Of a stretch of 42,034 nt of DNA, positions 25,624 to 34,967 are shown piece after piece. Location: NCBI GenBank assembly GCA_030425205.1, contig JAUIAP010000051.1, forward strand, positions 1 to 42,034. The letters run 5' to 3'. The notes under the pieces are model-generated. The model ran no database searches, had not been told where the DNA came from, and was given only the letters and a program-made list of their open reading frames with translations. The DNA comes from Anaerolineae bacterium. GTDB lineage: Bacteria > Chloroflexota > Anaerolineae > Promineifilales > Promineifilaceae. How positions within the stretch are numbered: position 1 is the first letter of the stretch; every line of letters starts with the position of its first letter. Position numbers and translations under genes: made by a program.

Positions 25624-27609
25624 GATTTCCCCGCACACGCGGGGGTGAACCGCGTCAGCTACCAGTCCGCACAAGGAATGGTACGATTTCCCCGCACACG
25701 CGGGGGTGAACCGGCTCTTGCGCGGTTCGCTTGGAAGATGAACGCGATTTCCCCGCACACGCGGGGGTGAACCGAAGTATTTTGACGAGAATCATGAAGG
25801 GATTCCGATTTCCCCGCACACGCGGGGGTGAACCGAAGCATACGACCTGCTCAAGACCTACGTTGACGGATTTCCCCGCACACGCGGGGGTGAACCTGTT
25901 ACCCCTGCCGCTTTTTCAATGCCCTCTACAGATTTCCCCGCACACGCGGGGGTGAACCGCGCCAATACATTTGTGGTTCCGCTACAGTTTCCGATTTCCC
26001 CGCACACGCGGGGGTGAACCGCTGACGCAATCGCCACCGCCAAACATTGATGGGATTTCCCCGCACACGCGGGGGTGAACCGCAGCGCACCTGCATTTCT
26101 GCGGATATAGGGGGGATTTCCCCGCACACGCGGGGGTGAACCGTATGCAGTCGGTTCATAGATTATTCGGTTTAGGATTTCCCCGCACACGCGGGGGTGA
26201 ACCGCGGTAATGCATCGGCAATGTTTTTGTGTCGGCCGATTTCCCCGCACACGCGGGGGTGAACCGCCATCAACCAATGGCAAGTCTGCCAACGGCGAAG
26301 ATTTCCCCGCACACGCGGGGGTGAACCGTCAGTGGACTAGAGATGCCAACATTGGAAAACGATTTCCCCGCACACGCGGGGGTGAACCGATCGACCCATG
26401 AAAGAGCAGATAGAACAGAAACGATTTCCCCGCACACGCGGGGGTGAACCGGATAACTATGAATTGCTTACATGTTGGTCAAGGATTTCCCCGCACACGC
26501 GGGGGTGAACCGATGAGGCGGGTGAGATTGCGGAACGGTTGGCAGATTTCCCCGCACACGCGGGGGTGAACCGTAGCCGTTTGGCCCGCCCGTGTTGGGA
26601 TCGACGATTTCCCCGCACACGCGGGGGTGAACCGATCGCAGAAATCGAATATGAGGAAATGTCAGACGATTTCCCCGCACACGCGGGGGTGAACCGTTAG
26701 GCGATGGCACACCGTTGCCGCCGCCGCGGATTTCCCCGCACACGCGGGGGTGAACCGAGCGTATCTAGTGCAAGTAGATACGCTCAAGCCGATTTCCCCG
26801 CACACGCGGGGGTGAACCGTAGCAGTCGTCCTTTCATTGGCGTTTCAATCAGATTTCCCCGCACACGCGGGGGTGAACCGCGGAGAGCGAGTATAAGCCA
26901 CGCCCGAGCGTGAGATTTCCCCGCACACGCGGGGGTGAACCGGAGGCAGACAACACACGATAATCACGCAACATGATTTCCCCGCACACGCGGGGGTGAA
27001 CCGCGTATTACGGGATCAAGCAGCAACATCTGACCGATTTCCCCGCACACGCGGGGGTGAACCGCGCGGTTATGTGGAGCGCAAGCGCGTCGATCAGATT
27101 TCCCCGCACACGCGGGGGTGAACCGGTGGATGAGGTGAATCGACAAGCGAGCCGTCTGATTTCCCCGCACACGCGGGGGTGAACCGAGAAACGCGCCAAA
27201 AATAAATTCGAGCGCGGCGATTTCCCCGCACACGCGGGGGTGAACCGTACAGGCACGCATCAACCTCCTGATGCGCGGCGATTTCCCCGCACACGCGGGG
27301 GTGAACCGCGAATTGAGTGTGTTATGAGTGATAATATCGTGATTTCCCCGCACACGCGGGGATGAACCGCCCTAGCCGCCGCACGATTAGAGGCAGTCAA
27401 AGATTTCCCCGCACACGCGGGGGTGAACCGTGCGGGCGCGAGATGTGGATCGCAAAAGATGGAGATTTCCCCGCACACGCGGGGGTGAACTGGCATTCCG
27501 ACCGACTACGACGCTGAGATTACGGATTTCCCCGCACACGCGGGGGTGAACCGATTCGTGATTACATCGCTTGCGGTCATCACGAGATTTCCCCGCACAC
27601 GCGGGGGTG
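25624..27609 (+). CRISPR. Type I-E CRISPR array, 33 repeats and 32 spacers
   Basis: A 29-bp repeat starting GATTTCCCC, with the stem CCCCGC-ACAC-GCGGGG and the end GTGAACCG, recurs every 61-62 bp from 25624 to 27586; spacers are 32-33 bp. The repeat is of the type I-E class cut by Cas6e. Variants: repeat 5 (25869) has a last-base change, repeat 29 (27341) has GGGGATG for GGGGGTG, repeat 31 (27464) ends AACTG, and the last repeat (27586) breaks off after GGGGGTG. Decay at the right end marks it as the old, trailer end; the leader is beside cas2. Spacer 19 is self-complementary. No duplicated spacer was noticed by eye. Confidence 0.98.
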
Positions 27610-27722
27610 CTTAAAGGATCGAAGATGAAGAAGCGGCTGGCGACGGTGGGGAGAGATGTTGGGAGTGTTGGGGCAGGTAGTTGAAGCATGGGAGGGGTTT
27701 ATATACTTGCATAGAAAAGCTA

Positions 27723-27731
27723 TGCTACAAT
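27723..27731 (+). promoter_or_regulatory. Extended -10 promoter of the toxin-antitoxin pair
   Basis: TGCTACAAT gives an extended -10 with the hexamer TACAAT (27726-27731). AGCTATG flanks it at 27719 and 27738 as a direct repeat, a possible antitoxin operator. There is no good -35. Transcription would begin near 27738, so the first codon at 27730 could not be used. Confidence 0.4.
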
Positions 27732-27741
27732 GCTCACAGCT

Positions 27742-28287
27742 ATGACACTTTACACAATGCCTCTCAAACAAGCGGAAACGCGATTGCGTGATTTGGTACA
27801 GCGCGCGCGACACAATCCTGTTGGATTGACGGGTGGTGATTCGGCCGAACCCATCGCCTTTTTGCTCGATGCCAACTATTTTGCCTCTGCCACTGATGAC
27901 GCAAACGTGATCCTCACCGCACGTCTCAAGAAATTGTCAGCCCTGCTTGACCTCTTGGCGGCAAATTGGGAGAACACAGCGATCAAGGCAGAATTTCCCA
28001 AAAGCTGGCGTTGGCAACTCGAAGGGATTTGGGAAGCCAGCACCCATCGGGAACAGCCATTTCGTCAGCTCACGCTACTACTTCAATTAGCCGCAGATGA
28101 TCTCAACATGGCGCAGTTTACACAGTCGCATCTTGCGTTATGGCAAGCGTGTATCGCAGTGTTACAGGGTGAGGTGGTTCATTCGGCCGATTTAGCCCAA
28201 TGCGATCAAGCCCTCTCCGATGCACAATTTCCCGTCCTGCTCAATTTTGGTGATGATTTAGTCGAATCGTATGTTGCAGAAAGTTGA
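27742..28287 (+). CDS. Phd/YefM-like antitoxin with long C-terminal domain
   Basis: About 181 residues. The N-terminus PLKQAETRLRDLVQRARHNPVGLTGGDSAEPIAFLLDANYF follows the Phd/YefM pattern: a short helix of operator-binding type, then the strand pair around the conserved glycine. The remaining 130 residues are helical and longer than a usual Phd antitoxin. Starts at 27730, 27742 and 27757 are all in frame; I chose 27742 because the predicted promoter covers 27730. It overlaps the PIN-like gene by 17 bp, the usual toxin-antitoxin coupling. It should neutralise the toxin and autoregulate (inference). It contains two TCGGCCGA sites. Confidence 0.6.
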   Translation: MTLYTMPLKQAETRLRDLVQRARHNPVGLTGGDSAEPIAFLLDANYFASATDDANVILTARLKKLSALLDLLAANWENTAIKAEFPKSWRWQLEGIWEASTHREQPFRQLTLLLQLAADDLNMAQFTQSHLALWQACIAVLQGEVVHSADLAQCDQALSDAQFPVLLNFGDDLVESYVAES

Positions 28288-29071
28288 CCCCAAACCGAGC
28301 GTCTTTCTTGACAACACAATTCAAGTCGCACGTGTACTTGGCGATCCCGCCAAACGCCAGCACCTCAATCAAATTCTAACGAATCAAATCGAAGCTGTTA
28401 CGTCTGCCTACGTGTTCATGGAATTTCAGCGCAGCGTCATTGATGACTTTGCCCATGTTCATGCGCGTTTGGCGCAAACACGCGATTGGGGCGAAACGGT
28501 AGCAACCATCTCCACAGGTCGCAGATCATTCCGTCCGCGTGCCGTTCAACGTGCAAATCGTATCTTGGGTGAAACACTCACCCGTTCCCGTCTCGACATC
28601 GACAAAGGCATTCTGCTCTTGGCAACCTATCTTGATTATCGTCTGGAGCGTGATTTCTGGCATAATGTCCACCCGCTTGAGAACGTTATTCGCTGTGATC
28701 TCGTCCACAAGGGAATCGCGTTAGACCCAAAACGCAATCAGTATCAGGTTGCAAATAGCTGTCGTAAGGATTTGGCGAGTTGCCATTTGCCCACTTCTCT
28801 GGCGGAAAATCGGTCGAAAATTCAACAAATCCAACACTATCTCTCCCAGCATCCAAACTGCATCAAACAGCAAGCGCGAGTTGAGCGGTTATTGGCGTTG
28901 ATTGTTGCTGATCCCCGTGCCGCGCTTGGTCAGGCTAGTTGTTGGTCGCTTGGTGATATTATCATTGTGTTGCAAGTGCCTAAGGATACGATGTTATGGT
29001 CACTTGATTCCGACTTTGACGCGCTCACTGCTGCATTGGACATTCCCCGCTTTCACCTGACGGGCAAATAA
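28271..29071 (+). CDS. PIN-like domain protein, probable toxin
   Basis: A 266-residue protein with a PIN-type pattern: D14 in VFLDNTIQVA, E51 in AYVFMEFQRS, D229 in WSLGDIIIV and D246/D248 in MLWSLDSDFDAL. Those acidic residues would bind the metal of an RNase. It is about twice the size of VapC-type toxins because of a long helical insert between E51 and D229. It overlaps the Phd-like gene by 17 bp. Likely an mRNA or tRNA endoribonuclease controlled by its partner; the fold call is from motifs only. Confidence 0.65.
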   Translation: MLQKVDPKPSVFLDNTIQVARVLGDPAKRQHLNQILTNQIEAVTSAYVFMEFQRSVIDDFAHVHARLAQTRDWGETVATISTGRRSFRPRAVQRANRILGETLTRSRLDIDKGILLLATYLDYRLERDFWHNVHPLENVIRCDLVHKGIALDPKRNQYQVANSCRKDLASCHLPTSLAENRSKIQQIQHYLSQHPNCIKQQARVERLLALIVADPRAALGQASCWSLGDIIIVLQVPKDTMLWSLDSDFDALTAALDIPRFHLTGK

Positions 29072-29145
29072 ATACACGAAAAGCCGAGTTTGTTTCGGCT
29101 GAAACGCGCTATCCTTCTTCCTTATTATAAAAACAATCACAGCCT

Positions 29146-29439
29146 TGCCATCTCGCCATCGCCAACATGATGCTATTTTGGCGTGTGACCGCCGACCAGC
29201 CAGTGAGCGACTTGTGAGACAATGGCAACGACCCAGATCGCGTTTGGACGTGCAGAGAGTTGCTTTGTGGTCATCAATCGGGAGCAAAACGCGCTCAATC
29301 GCACCTTTGCCACCTCCCTAAGTTCTGGAACTTATTGCGACACTATTCACCGAATGATTACGCTAGCGCGACAAACGGCTGCACTGGGTCAGCAGATAAC
29401 GTTCGCACTGGCACACCAACCAAATCGGTAATTTGCTGA
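29146..29439 (+). pseudogene. Decayed alpha-amylase C-terminal fragment
   Basis: Translation in three pieces resembles the end of an alpha-amylase. First comes AIANMMLFWRVTADQPVSDL, then a stop where the family has W, then DNGND. One extra base shifts the frame to QIAFGRAESCFVVINREQN, ALNRTFATSLSSGTYCD. A second shift gives DYASATNGCTGS and a stop near 29437. This matches the family pattern IANMVxFR...WWDNGxxQIAFxRG...INNE...TYCD. No catalytic domain lies upstream, where the PIN-like gene ends at 29071. The 29222-29431 open frame is therefore a relic, not a gene. The similarity is recalled, not searched. Confidence 0.55.
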
Positions 29440-29594
29440 CGAAGATCGGTTGCAGTCATCATTTCTGCATTTGCTCCGAAGCGTCAGAATAGACAGCGTG
29501 GTAAGTATTGGCAAGATTGAGCATTGGAAAATTATAGCGATTCTTTACAATACGCATAAAATTGACCCTGTAAAATCGTCTATGTGGAGACAAT

Positions 29595-30026
29595 ATGAAA
29601 CAGCAAGGTGATATTTCGGCCGAACCATTCTTCCCAACGCGGGAGACATTCCAAGATTTCGCTGGAAGACAGCGCGAGTTTGTCATCGATCTCGTTCCCC
29701 CCATGTTGAATGGTTACTTTCTGCGAGCGCGTGAAGTGACAAATTCGGAGCTGGATGAGGGCTATCAATTTGCAACGTATTCCCCCGTCGCTCCCTTCAT
29801 TGCATTAGGGATGTTACGCGGCAAGATTCGGGAAGGTCTGGCAACTCGCTATCTGTCGAGAGAACACGGGACACTCTCACTGGGTCACAACAAGCTCAAA
29901 GGGCGAGTTGGCTACGAAGGCATTGTCGTTGACGGCGAGTTCATTTCATTCGAGATGTTTTGCGCGATACTAGACGCATACGAGGGATTTAACATCTCGC
30001 TGGAGATTTCAGACCCGTATGATTGA
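29595..30026 (+). CDS. Uncharacterised 143-residue protein
   Basis: Not recognised. A soluble, acidic-ended protein with no signal or membrane segment. The central part has PFIALGMLRGKIREGLATRYL and TLSLGHNKLKGRVGYEGIVVDGEFISFEMFCAILDAYEGFNISLEISD, which looks like a small mixed alpha/beta domain. ATG 29595 lies 11 bp after TGTGGAGAC. A weak promoter, TTGGAA-16-TACAAT, lies at 29524-29551. It carries one TCGGCCGA (29616), the last before the palindrome nearly disappears from the window. It stands alone between the amylase relic and a 400-bp gap. Confidence 0.6.
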   Translation: MKQQGDISAEPFFPTRETFQDFAGRQREFVIDLVPPMLNGYFLRAREVTNSELDEGYQFATYSPVAPFIALGMLRGKIREGLATRYLSREHGTLSLGHNKLKGRVGYEGIVVDGEFISFEMFCAILDAYEGFNISLEISDPYD

Positions 30027-30431
30027 GACAAAAAACGTCTCGTAACCTCTTAGAGGTTTCAATAATCGCCTGTGAGACATAGAGTGAGACACGGATTATG
30101 GCAGTTTTGAGAGGGTGTCAAAACGTGTAAATAACTGCACACAACGCATAAGTATGGAATGACAAGCGCAGTTTGGACAAGCAATCTAAGCGGACAATTC
30201 TGCAAATAGTGCAGATTATGTGCCACTTTGTGCCAATCTGTGCATCTCCAACACAAACCAACAATAAGGGTATAGAAAAAGATACAGATCAGAAATGTGA
30301 ACGCTCACGGTAGATGGCACTAGAAGCAAATCAGGTTAAATTTTGTCACGTTAGATTTTGTTACGATTCCAGTCGTATGTCATCTCTCTCGGCAAGCAAG
30401 CTTTTGATAATACTTGGCGAGATTTTTCCTC
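30027..30431. other. 405-bp gap before the RHS gene
   Basis: No gene is convincing here. A small palindrome (AACCTC-TTA-GAGGTT, at about 30043-30058) follows the orphan gene and could be a weak terminator. GTGAGACA is repeated near 30071 and 30082, and TGTGCCA near 30220 and 30230. The rest is AT-rich and should contain the promoter of the secreted RHS protein; I see no strong match. Confidence 0.4.
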
Positions 30432-33400
30432 ATGTTCAACGTCTCTGTCCGTTCCAGTTTGCAATTCACCTTACTTGTTATCAGTCTTTTGTTGCTCCAT
30501 TCAACGACTATCCCCTTGGTCAGCGCACAGGTGGATGGCGATATCCCGCCTATGCCAGAGGTGACGGATGTGCCGCCTATCGATGTACCACTGCCAGAAA
30601 CGGCAACGACATTGACAGACTTTCTGCCATTCCCTGTGCAAGAAATCCCCGTCACAAAAGGGGGTGTAGTCCGCAGCGCACCGCTGAACCCGTTGGGGGA
30701 TGCCGTTCTGTTTGGGGAGAGCGTGGCCGTCATCGTCGGCGCAAATACTTTCTCAGAAGCGGTTACGCTCGACTATGTGCAGGGGGAAACGGCAGTCGTG
30801 ACACAAGACATCTATCTGTTAGATGAGGAAGGGTTTGCCACCGAGAACAAGCCAGAAAATCGCAACGAAAACGGCGACCTCGTACTGGACTCGACCCAAG
30901 CAGTGACACTGCTGCAATTTGAGATTGAGGCAGTCACGCTTGATGGGGCAACAATCTATCATGAATTCGACAAACATGTCCGCTTTGCCTTTGATGTACG
31001 AAATGTGGGAATTGATCTCAATCCCGCCACACATAAGCTGTACCTCTCCTACGAAGATGCGGAACGTTCGGGGGAGTGGCACAACGTTGAGTTGGTAGAA
31101 TTTGACAGCAAGGGACTATTCGTTGCCGATGTCGCGCACTTTTCGAATTGGAACGTCCAAGCTCGCCCCGAACAGTGGTCATTGGATTACAATGCGCCTG
31201 TAGTAAACGAGTTTAGCGGCGCGGCAACTTACGGGCATCCCATCGACATTCCCAGTGGACGCGCTGGAATGCAGCCGAATGTGACCCTCTCCTACAGTAG
31301 CCGTACTATCGACGGTGCGTTGGCTTCATTGGGGCCACAGGGCGATATTGCACACGGCTGGAGCATCGCTGAGATGAAAATTGTACGGGATGGGACAGAA
31401 GTGAAGAACGTCGAGTTTGGTAACTATACAGATTGTGGCAATCCAAACCCGTCATGCTATCGTGCAGTCGTCGAACACAAAGATGCATTTCGTCTGATTA
31501 TGAATGGTTCTGGACATGAGCTTGTGCCAGAACCAAACAGCTCGTTAAACAACACCGTGCGCTACTATGCCAAAGACAACCCCAATATCCGCGTCATCCG
31601 CTACTACAATACGAGTGCACCTAATTATGACAAGTTGTATTGGGTCGTCACGACAGGCGATGGCACGGCGTACCGGTTTGGTTATACGGCGGATGCGGAA
31701 GAATATCAGTCAGTTGATGAAGATTTTCGCCTTATCGTGAGTGGGCATCGTGGTTTGGATAGTGGATCGACCACCGCCTATAGCAATCGCACTACATCGG
31801 GGATTGCATGGCGCGTGGACACCGTGACCGATATCTGGGGCAATCAGATGACGTATCAGTACAATCATGCCGACACGTTTGAGAATTATGCCGATGAAGG
31901 GCCAAATAGCAGTGTTGATGTCAAGGTTCACAAAGCGAGGCTTTCCCACATTGCCTACAACTATCCCAATCGACAAAGCATTAGCAACGGAGTGATCTCA
32001 CACACAATTGGCCGATTTTCATCAAGCAGCGACAATCCCGCTTCCGTCGTGTTGTTTGCCCATGTTGCAGGTGGGTTGAATGAATGGGATCATGCCCGCA
32101 AACTCTCCCCGATTACACGCATCGCCGTCTATCATCAGAAAAATCTCGGTCTCAACGTCGCCAACCCAAACAAAGAGCCTATCGCAGAATACCGGATTGG
32201 GACAACGTTGTACGCGCATAGCAACAGCTGTAATGGGGGCAATCCAGCCAACACAGGCACGTGGGCTGTGACCAACATTAAGCATTACGGACAGACGGAT
32301 AGCAACCTAAAGGCAGATGACACTGGGGTAACGCTACCCGCAACGACCTTTACCTATACGCCCAAACCGCACGAGAGCGGTTGTTACACCTATCGTTACT
32401 TGGAAAAAGTCTCTAATGGTTATGGGGGATCAGCGCGCTTTGTCTATACGAGTGATAGTCGTTCAATCGGCTATGGCAGCACGGTACCACATCCAATCGG
32501 TGAACATTACTTTGTGACGGAGCAGTATACGGACGATGGGTTTGCCAGCACACCAGAGAGCAAGGTGACGTACAGCTACGCCAATCCCTGTTACAACCAG
32601 ACCGACCCAGATCCTTACACTGCCTATGGAACGCCCTATGGCGGGAGCAACTGTCCAATTGGGCAGAATGTCGAATATCACGGCGCGTTGTCGGGCTTTG
32701 CCGATGTCGAGATGAAAGTATACAGTCATGCTGGAACACTGCTAAGCCGCAGCGAGACAGACTTTCACCTAACGGGTGCCTATCAAGGGAAGCCAGCTGC
32801 TCATACAATTTACAACAGTGCGGGTCAGACCTATGCAAGCAGTGCCACAACTTATCAGCAATTTACGTTTGGTCCAACACAGTTCACGCGCCAAAGCAGC
32901 AGCGAGCAAAAGACATATGACCTCACAAACATAAACAACTACCACATCAATCGTACTGAGCTGACGTATGATGTGGGGCTGCAAGGGGGAACCCAGTTGG
33001 GTTACGCAACCGTCATCGTCAACAAGATCGGAGACACCTACAACGCAGCCCGTGATCAACGTACAACGATGCGCAGTTATGACCCAGATTTAACAAGTGG
33101 GGTCAGCAACCCAACAGGGCGCTGGTTGACGGGAATTCAGACGAGCGAGCGACTGTTCAATGGTCTCTACACGGCGGCGAGTTTTAACAGTGGCAACCAT
33201 TTGCTCGAAACGGTCAATACCTATGACGGCGGGGGGACAGATTGCACCGATGGGGCAGTCTATGGGGTGATGTGCGAAAGCAAGGTAGGTAAGAGCGGCA
33301 GCTCATTTGGCGGGTCAAGTGGCGGGTATATCAAAAACCAGCGAATACAATACGATGTGTATGGCAATGCTCGTGAGACAAAAGACACACGCCAGCTGAT

Positions 33401-34766
33401 GACCACCAATGGTCTCATCACAACGATTGATTATGACAGTACCTACCATCTCTATCCGACGCGCATGGTAGTCAAGGATAACGGTGGCACGACGTACAGT
33501 GAGCTGTGGTTTGAGTCATACAGCTTTAACGAGACAACAACAGTATATGGCACCTTCAATGGAGCGTACCGGCCGTATGGATTGCTCAAGTCGGTTGAAC
33601 AGCGCATCAACCGCAATAGCACGGCCAATACCAATTGGGCCTATTATGAATACGACCCATTTGGTCGGTTATATGCCGTGTATGATGAGGCCAGCGAACG
33701 TGGTACGCTGGCCAACAACAGCGACGGCGACCCAGCCCAGCGGTATGGCTATTATGATAATCTCTGGGCAGGCAGCGTACAGACCAATCCAGCCAGTAAT
33801 CTGCCGTTCCCGATCTCGGTTGACAGCCGTCCAAGCAGTTTCAGTGTCGGCACAACCAACTATCAATTTAAGCAGGTGATGTATCATGATGGTCTCGGTC
33901 GCGTCATTCAAACACAAGACCGGCAAGCGGAGGTAGACGGTCAATCGGGACGGCGTGACATTTTGACAACAACCGCATATGACGCGCGGGGACTCGCTAT
34001 ATGCCAGACCATGCCCTATCAACGGGCAACCGCAACGGGATATGACGCAACCGCCTGTGCGAGTAAGACCCATACAACGATGCAGTATGATGATTTGGGA
34101 CGTGTTTCTGTCATAACCCCACCAGATGCCGACCTTGCAACCTATCATTACTACGGACTTTACGACAAGACAGGGCTGGATGCGTCGGTGACCAACAACT
34201 ACAATGCGGTACCCAACTACCATACAGACAGCACCAGCGATGTCATCCCGTCCAACGAGTGGTTCAATGTCCACTCCGTCATTGATGCCAATGACCATGC
34301 GCGGACTGAAATCATGAATGCGCTGGGGCAACTGGTCTATGTGACTGAGTATGAGGGGACAAGCAGCCCATATTCACGCTATGGTACAACGGCGTATGGG
34401 TATGATTGGCAAGGCAACTTGGAGCGCGTGATCGACGAAGACGACAACCTGATCAAGATGACGTATGATTTGCTGGGACGCAAGACGCAGATGAACGATC
34501 CTGATATGGGAATGTGGAACTATCTATATGACGCCAGCAGCAATCTGACCTCACAGGTCGATGCGAACGAGGCCCGTCTCTGTTTCTACTATGATGCCGC
34601 CAATCGCCTAACCCATAAACACCACGTGGGCAGCAGCGGCAATCTCTGTTCTGGAACCGCACCCACGACCCCTAATCTGGCCAAGTATACTTATGACACA
34701 GCAGACGATGGTTTGGGACAGGTGGCGACTATTAGTTGGGGCAGTGTTTTTGTCAAGACAAAATAG
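30432..34766 (+). CDS. Secreted SpvB/YD-repeat (RHS) protein, 5' part cut by IS21
   Basis: The first 1444 residues of an RHS-type toxin; the last few codons (34745-34766) belong to the inserted IS. ATG 30432 begins a signal peptide (hydrophobic LLVISLLLLHSTTI, cleavage near VSA-QV); an in-frame TTG lies at 30414. About 240-330 resembles the SpvB/TcdB N-terminal region (FSGAATYGHPIDIPSGRAGM then GDIAHGWSI). From about 900 on are YD repeats (YDVYGNARETKD, YEYDPFGRLY, YDDLGRVSVI, YDLLGRKTQM). YD repeats build the shell around a C-terminal toxin. Without the IS this frame continues at 37718 as ISWG-STPTDNN. Export is likely; the truncated product lacks the core and toxin. Confidence 0.85.
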   Translation: MFNVSVRSSLQFTLLVISLLLLHSTTIPLVSAQVDGDIPPMPEVTDVPPIDVPLPETATTLTDFLPFPVQEIPVTKGGVVRSAPLNPLGDAVLFGESVAVIVGANTFSEAVTLDYVQGETAVVTQDIYLLDEEGFATENKPENRNENGDLVLDSTQAVTLLQFEIEAVTLDGATIYHEFDKHVRFAFDVRNVGIDLNPATHKLYLSYEDAERSGEWHNVELVEFDSKGLFVADVAHFSNWNVQARPEQWSLDYNAPVVNEFSGAATYGHPIDIPSGRAGMQPNVTLSYSSRTIDGALASLGPQGDIAHGWSIAEMKIVRDGTEVKNVEFGNYTDCGNPNPSCYRAVVEHKDAFRLIMNGSGHELVPEPNSSLNNTVRYYAKDNPNIRVIRYYNTSAPNYDKLYWVVTTGDGTAYRFGYTADAEEYQSVDEDFRLIVSGHRGLDSGSTTAYSNRTTSGIAWRVDTVTDIWGNQMTYQYNHADTFENYADEGPNSSVDVKVHKARLSHIAYNYPNRQSISNGVISHTIGRFSSSSDNPASVVLFAHVAGGLNEWDHARKLSPITRIAVYHQKNLGLNVANPNKEPIAEYRIGTTLYAHSNSCNGGNPANTGTWAVTNIKHYGQTDSNLKADDTGVTLPATTFTYTPKPHESGCYTYRYLEKVSNGYGGSARFVYTSDSRSIGYGSTVPHPIGEHYFVTEQYTDDGFASTPESKVTYSYANPCYNQTDPDPYTAYGTPYGGSNCPIGQNVEYHGALSGFADVEMKVYSHAGTLLSRSETDFHLTGAYQGKPAAHTIYNSAGQTYASSATTYQQFTFGPTQFTRQSSSEQKTYDLTNINNYHINRTELTYDVGLQGGTQLGYATVIVNKIGDTYNAARDQRTTMRSYDPDLTSGVSNPTGRWLTGIQTSERLFNGLYTAASFNSGNHLLETVNTYDGGGTDCTDGAVYGVMCESKVGKSGSSFGGSSGGYIKNQRIQYDVYGNARETKDTRQLMTTNGLITTIDYDSTYHLYPTRMVVKDNGGTTYSELWFESYSFNETTTVYGTFNGAYRPYGLLKSVEQRINRNSTANTNWAYYEYDPFGRLYAVYDEASERGTLANNSDGDPAQRYGYYDNLWAGSVQTNPASNLPFPISVDSRPSSFSVGTTNYQFKQVMYHDGLGRVIQTQDRQAEVDGQSGRRDILTTTAYDARGLAICQTMPYQRATATGYDATACASKTHTTMQYDDLGRVSVITPPDADLATYHYYGLYDKTGLDASVTNNYNAVPNYHTDSTSDVIPSNEWFNVHSVIDANDHARTEIMNALGQLVYVTEYEGTSSPYSRYGTTAYGYDWQGNLERVIDEDDNLIKMTYDLLGRKTQMNDPDMGMWNYLYDASSNLTSQVDANEARLCFYYDAANRLTHKHHVGSSGNLCSGTAPTTPNLAKYTYDTADDGLGQVATISWGSVFVKTK
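34739..34744. repeat. IS21 target duplication, left copy (GGGCAG)
   Basis: GGGCAG directly precedes the element end TGTTTTTG at 34745 and is repeated at 37712-37717 after the other end CAAAAACA. Deleting the element and one copy rejoins the RHS reading frame exactly. Confidence 0.9.
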
Positions 34767-34774
34767 CAGAAAAA

Positions 34775-34835
34775 GGCCGAGTAAAATGTCAAGATTTGTT
34801 ATAAGTTGGCCGAAGAGAGGCCGAGTAAAATGTCA
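34775..34835. repeat. IS21 terminal 17-bp repeats, left pair
   Basis: GGCCGAGTAAAATGTCA at 34775-34791 and 34819-34835, with a half copy (AAAATGTCAATTT) near 34850 and an inverted copy at 37653-37669. They are probable transposase binding sites. Confidence 0.75.
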
Positions 34836-34881
34836 ATTTATGGCTGTCCAAAATGTCAATTTGAGATTAGGTCAGTAGAGA

Positions 34882-34905
34882 CAGGCAAGGGAGCCTGCCC
34901 TTTTT
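34882..34905 (+). terminator. Short stem plus T-run inside the IS
   Basis: CAGGC-AAGGGA-GCCTG then CCCTTTTT: a 5-bp stem and five T on the plus strand. It would stop read-through entering from the broken RHS gene. Confidence 0.45.
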
Positions 34906-34910
34906 CATTG

Positions 34911-34946
34911 CTACTTTCTTTTTGGGGCAGTCCAAAAAGAAAGTAG
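34911..34946. terminator. 15-bp perfect inverted repeat, bidirectional terminator
   Basis: CTACTTTCTTTTTGG pairs perfectly with CCAAAAAGAAAGTAG across a 6-nt loop, just beyond the 3' end of the leftward IS genes. A- and T-rich arms suit termination on both strands. Confidence 0.5.
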
Positions 34947-34967
34947 AGAGTGAGTTGGCTGTCGGAG

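Larger units (their letters stand above)
449..29623. repeat. Highly iterated palindrome TCGGCCGA, 36 copies
   Basis: Copies start at 449, 881, 1494, 3506, 3867, 4346, 4665, 5340, 5811, 7162, 7555, 8617, 10075, 11349, 12261, 13647, 14407, 14910, 15442, 16071, 16096, 16976, 17625, 18679, 19573, 20055, 20433, 20651, 21645, 21831, 22602, 23721, 26232, 27841, 28183 and 29616; only one more lies further right (37838). An 8-mer is expected less than once in this length. Flanks are nearly always A or T, giving WTCGGCCGAW. All but one (26232, a spacer-repeat junction) are in genes, on either strand; 25 are read as Ser-Ala-Glu/Asp. Resembles HIP1 of cyanobacteria. Confidence 0.9.

Noticed and set aside
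26232..26239. TCGGCCGA in spacer 10 as a sign of self-targeting
   Set aside because: The last two bases come from the repeat; it is a chance junction, and spacer matches to the genome cannot be tested here.
25531..27689. Several open frames on both strands across 25.5-27.7 kb, with repeated peptides such as FTPACAGKS, SPPRVRGN and HPRVCGEI
   Set aside because: They are translations of the CRISPR repeat in different frames; period and sequence match the array exactly.
29222..29431. A 69-codon open frame as a small gene
   Set aside because: It is the middle piece of the broken amylase fragment; homologous residues continue in other frames on both sides.
30314..30826. A 170-codon plus-strand frame overlapping the RHS start
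   Set aside because: It overlaps the signal peptide and N-terminus of the RHS gene in another frame and has no family pattern.
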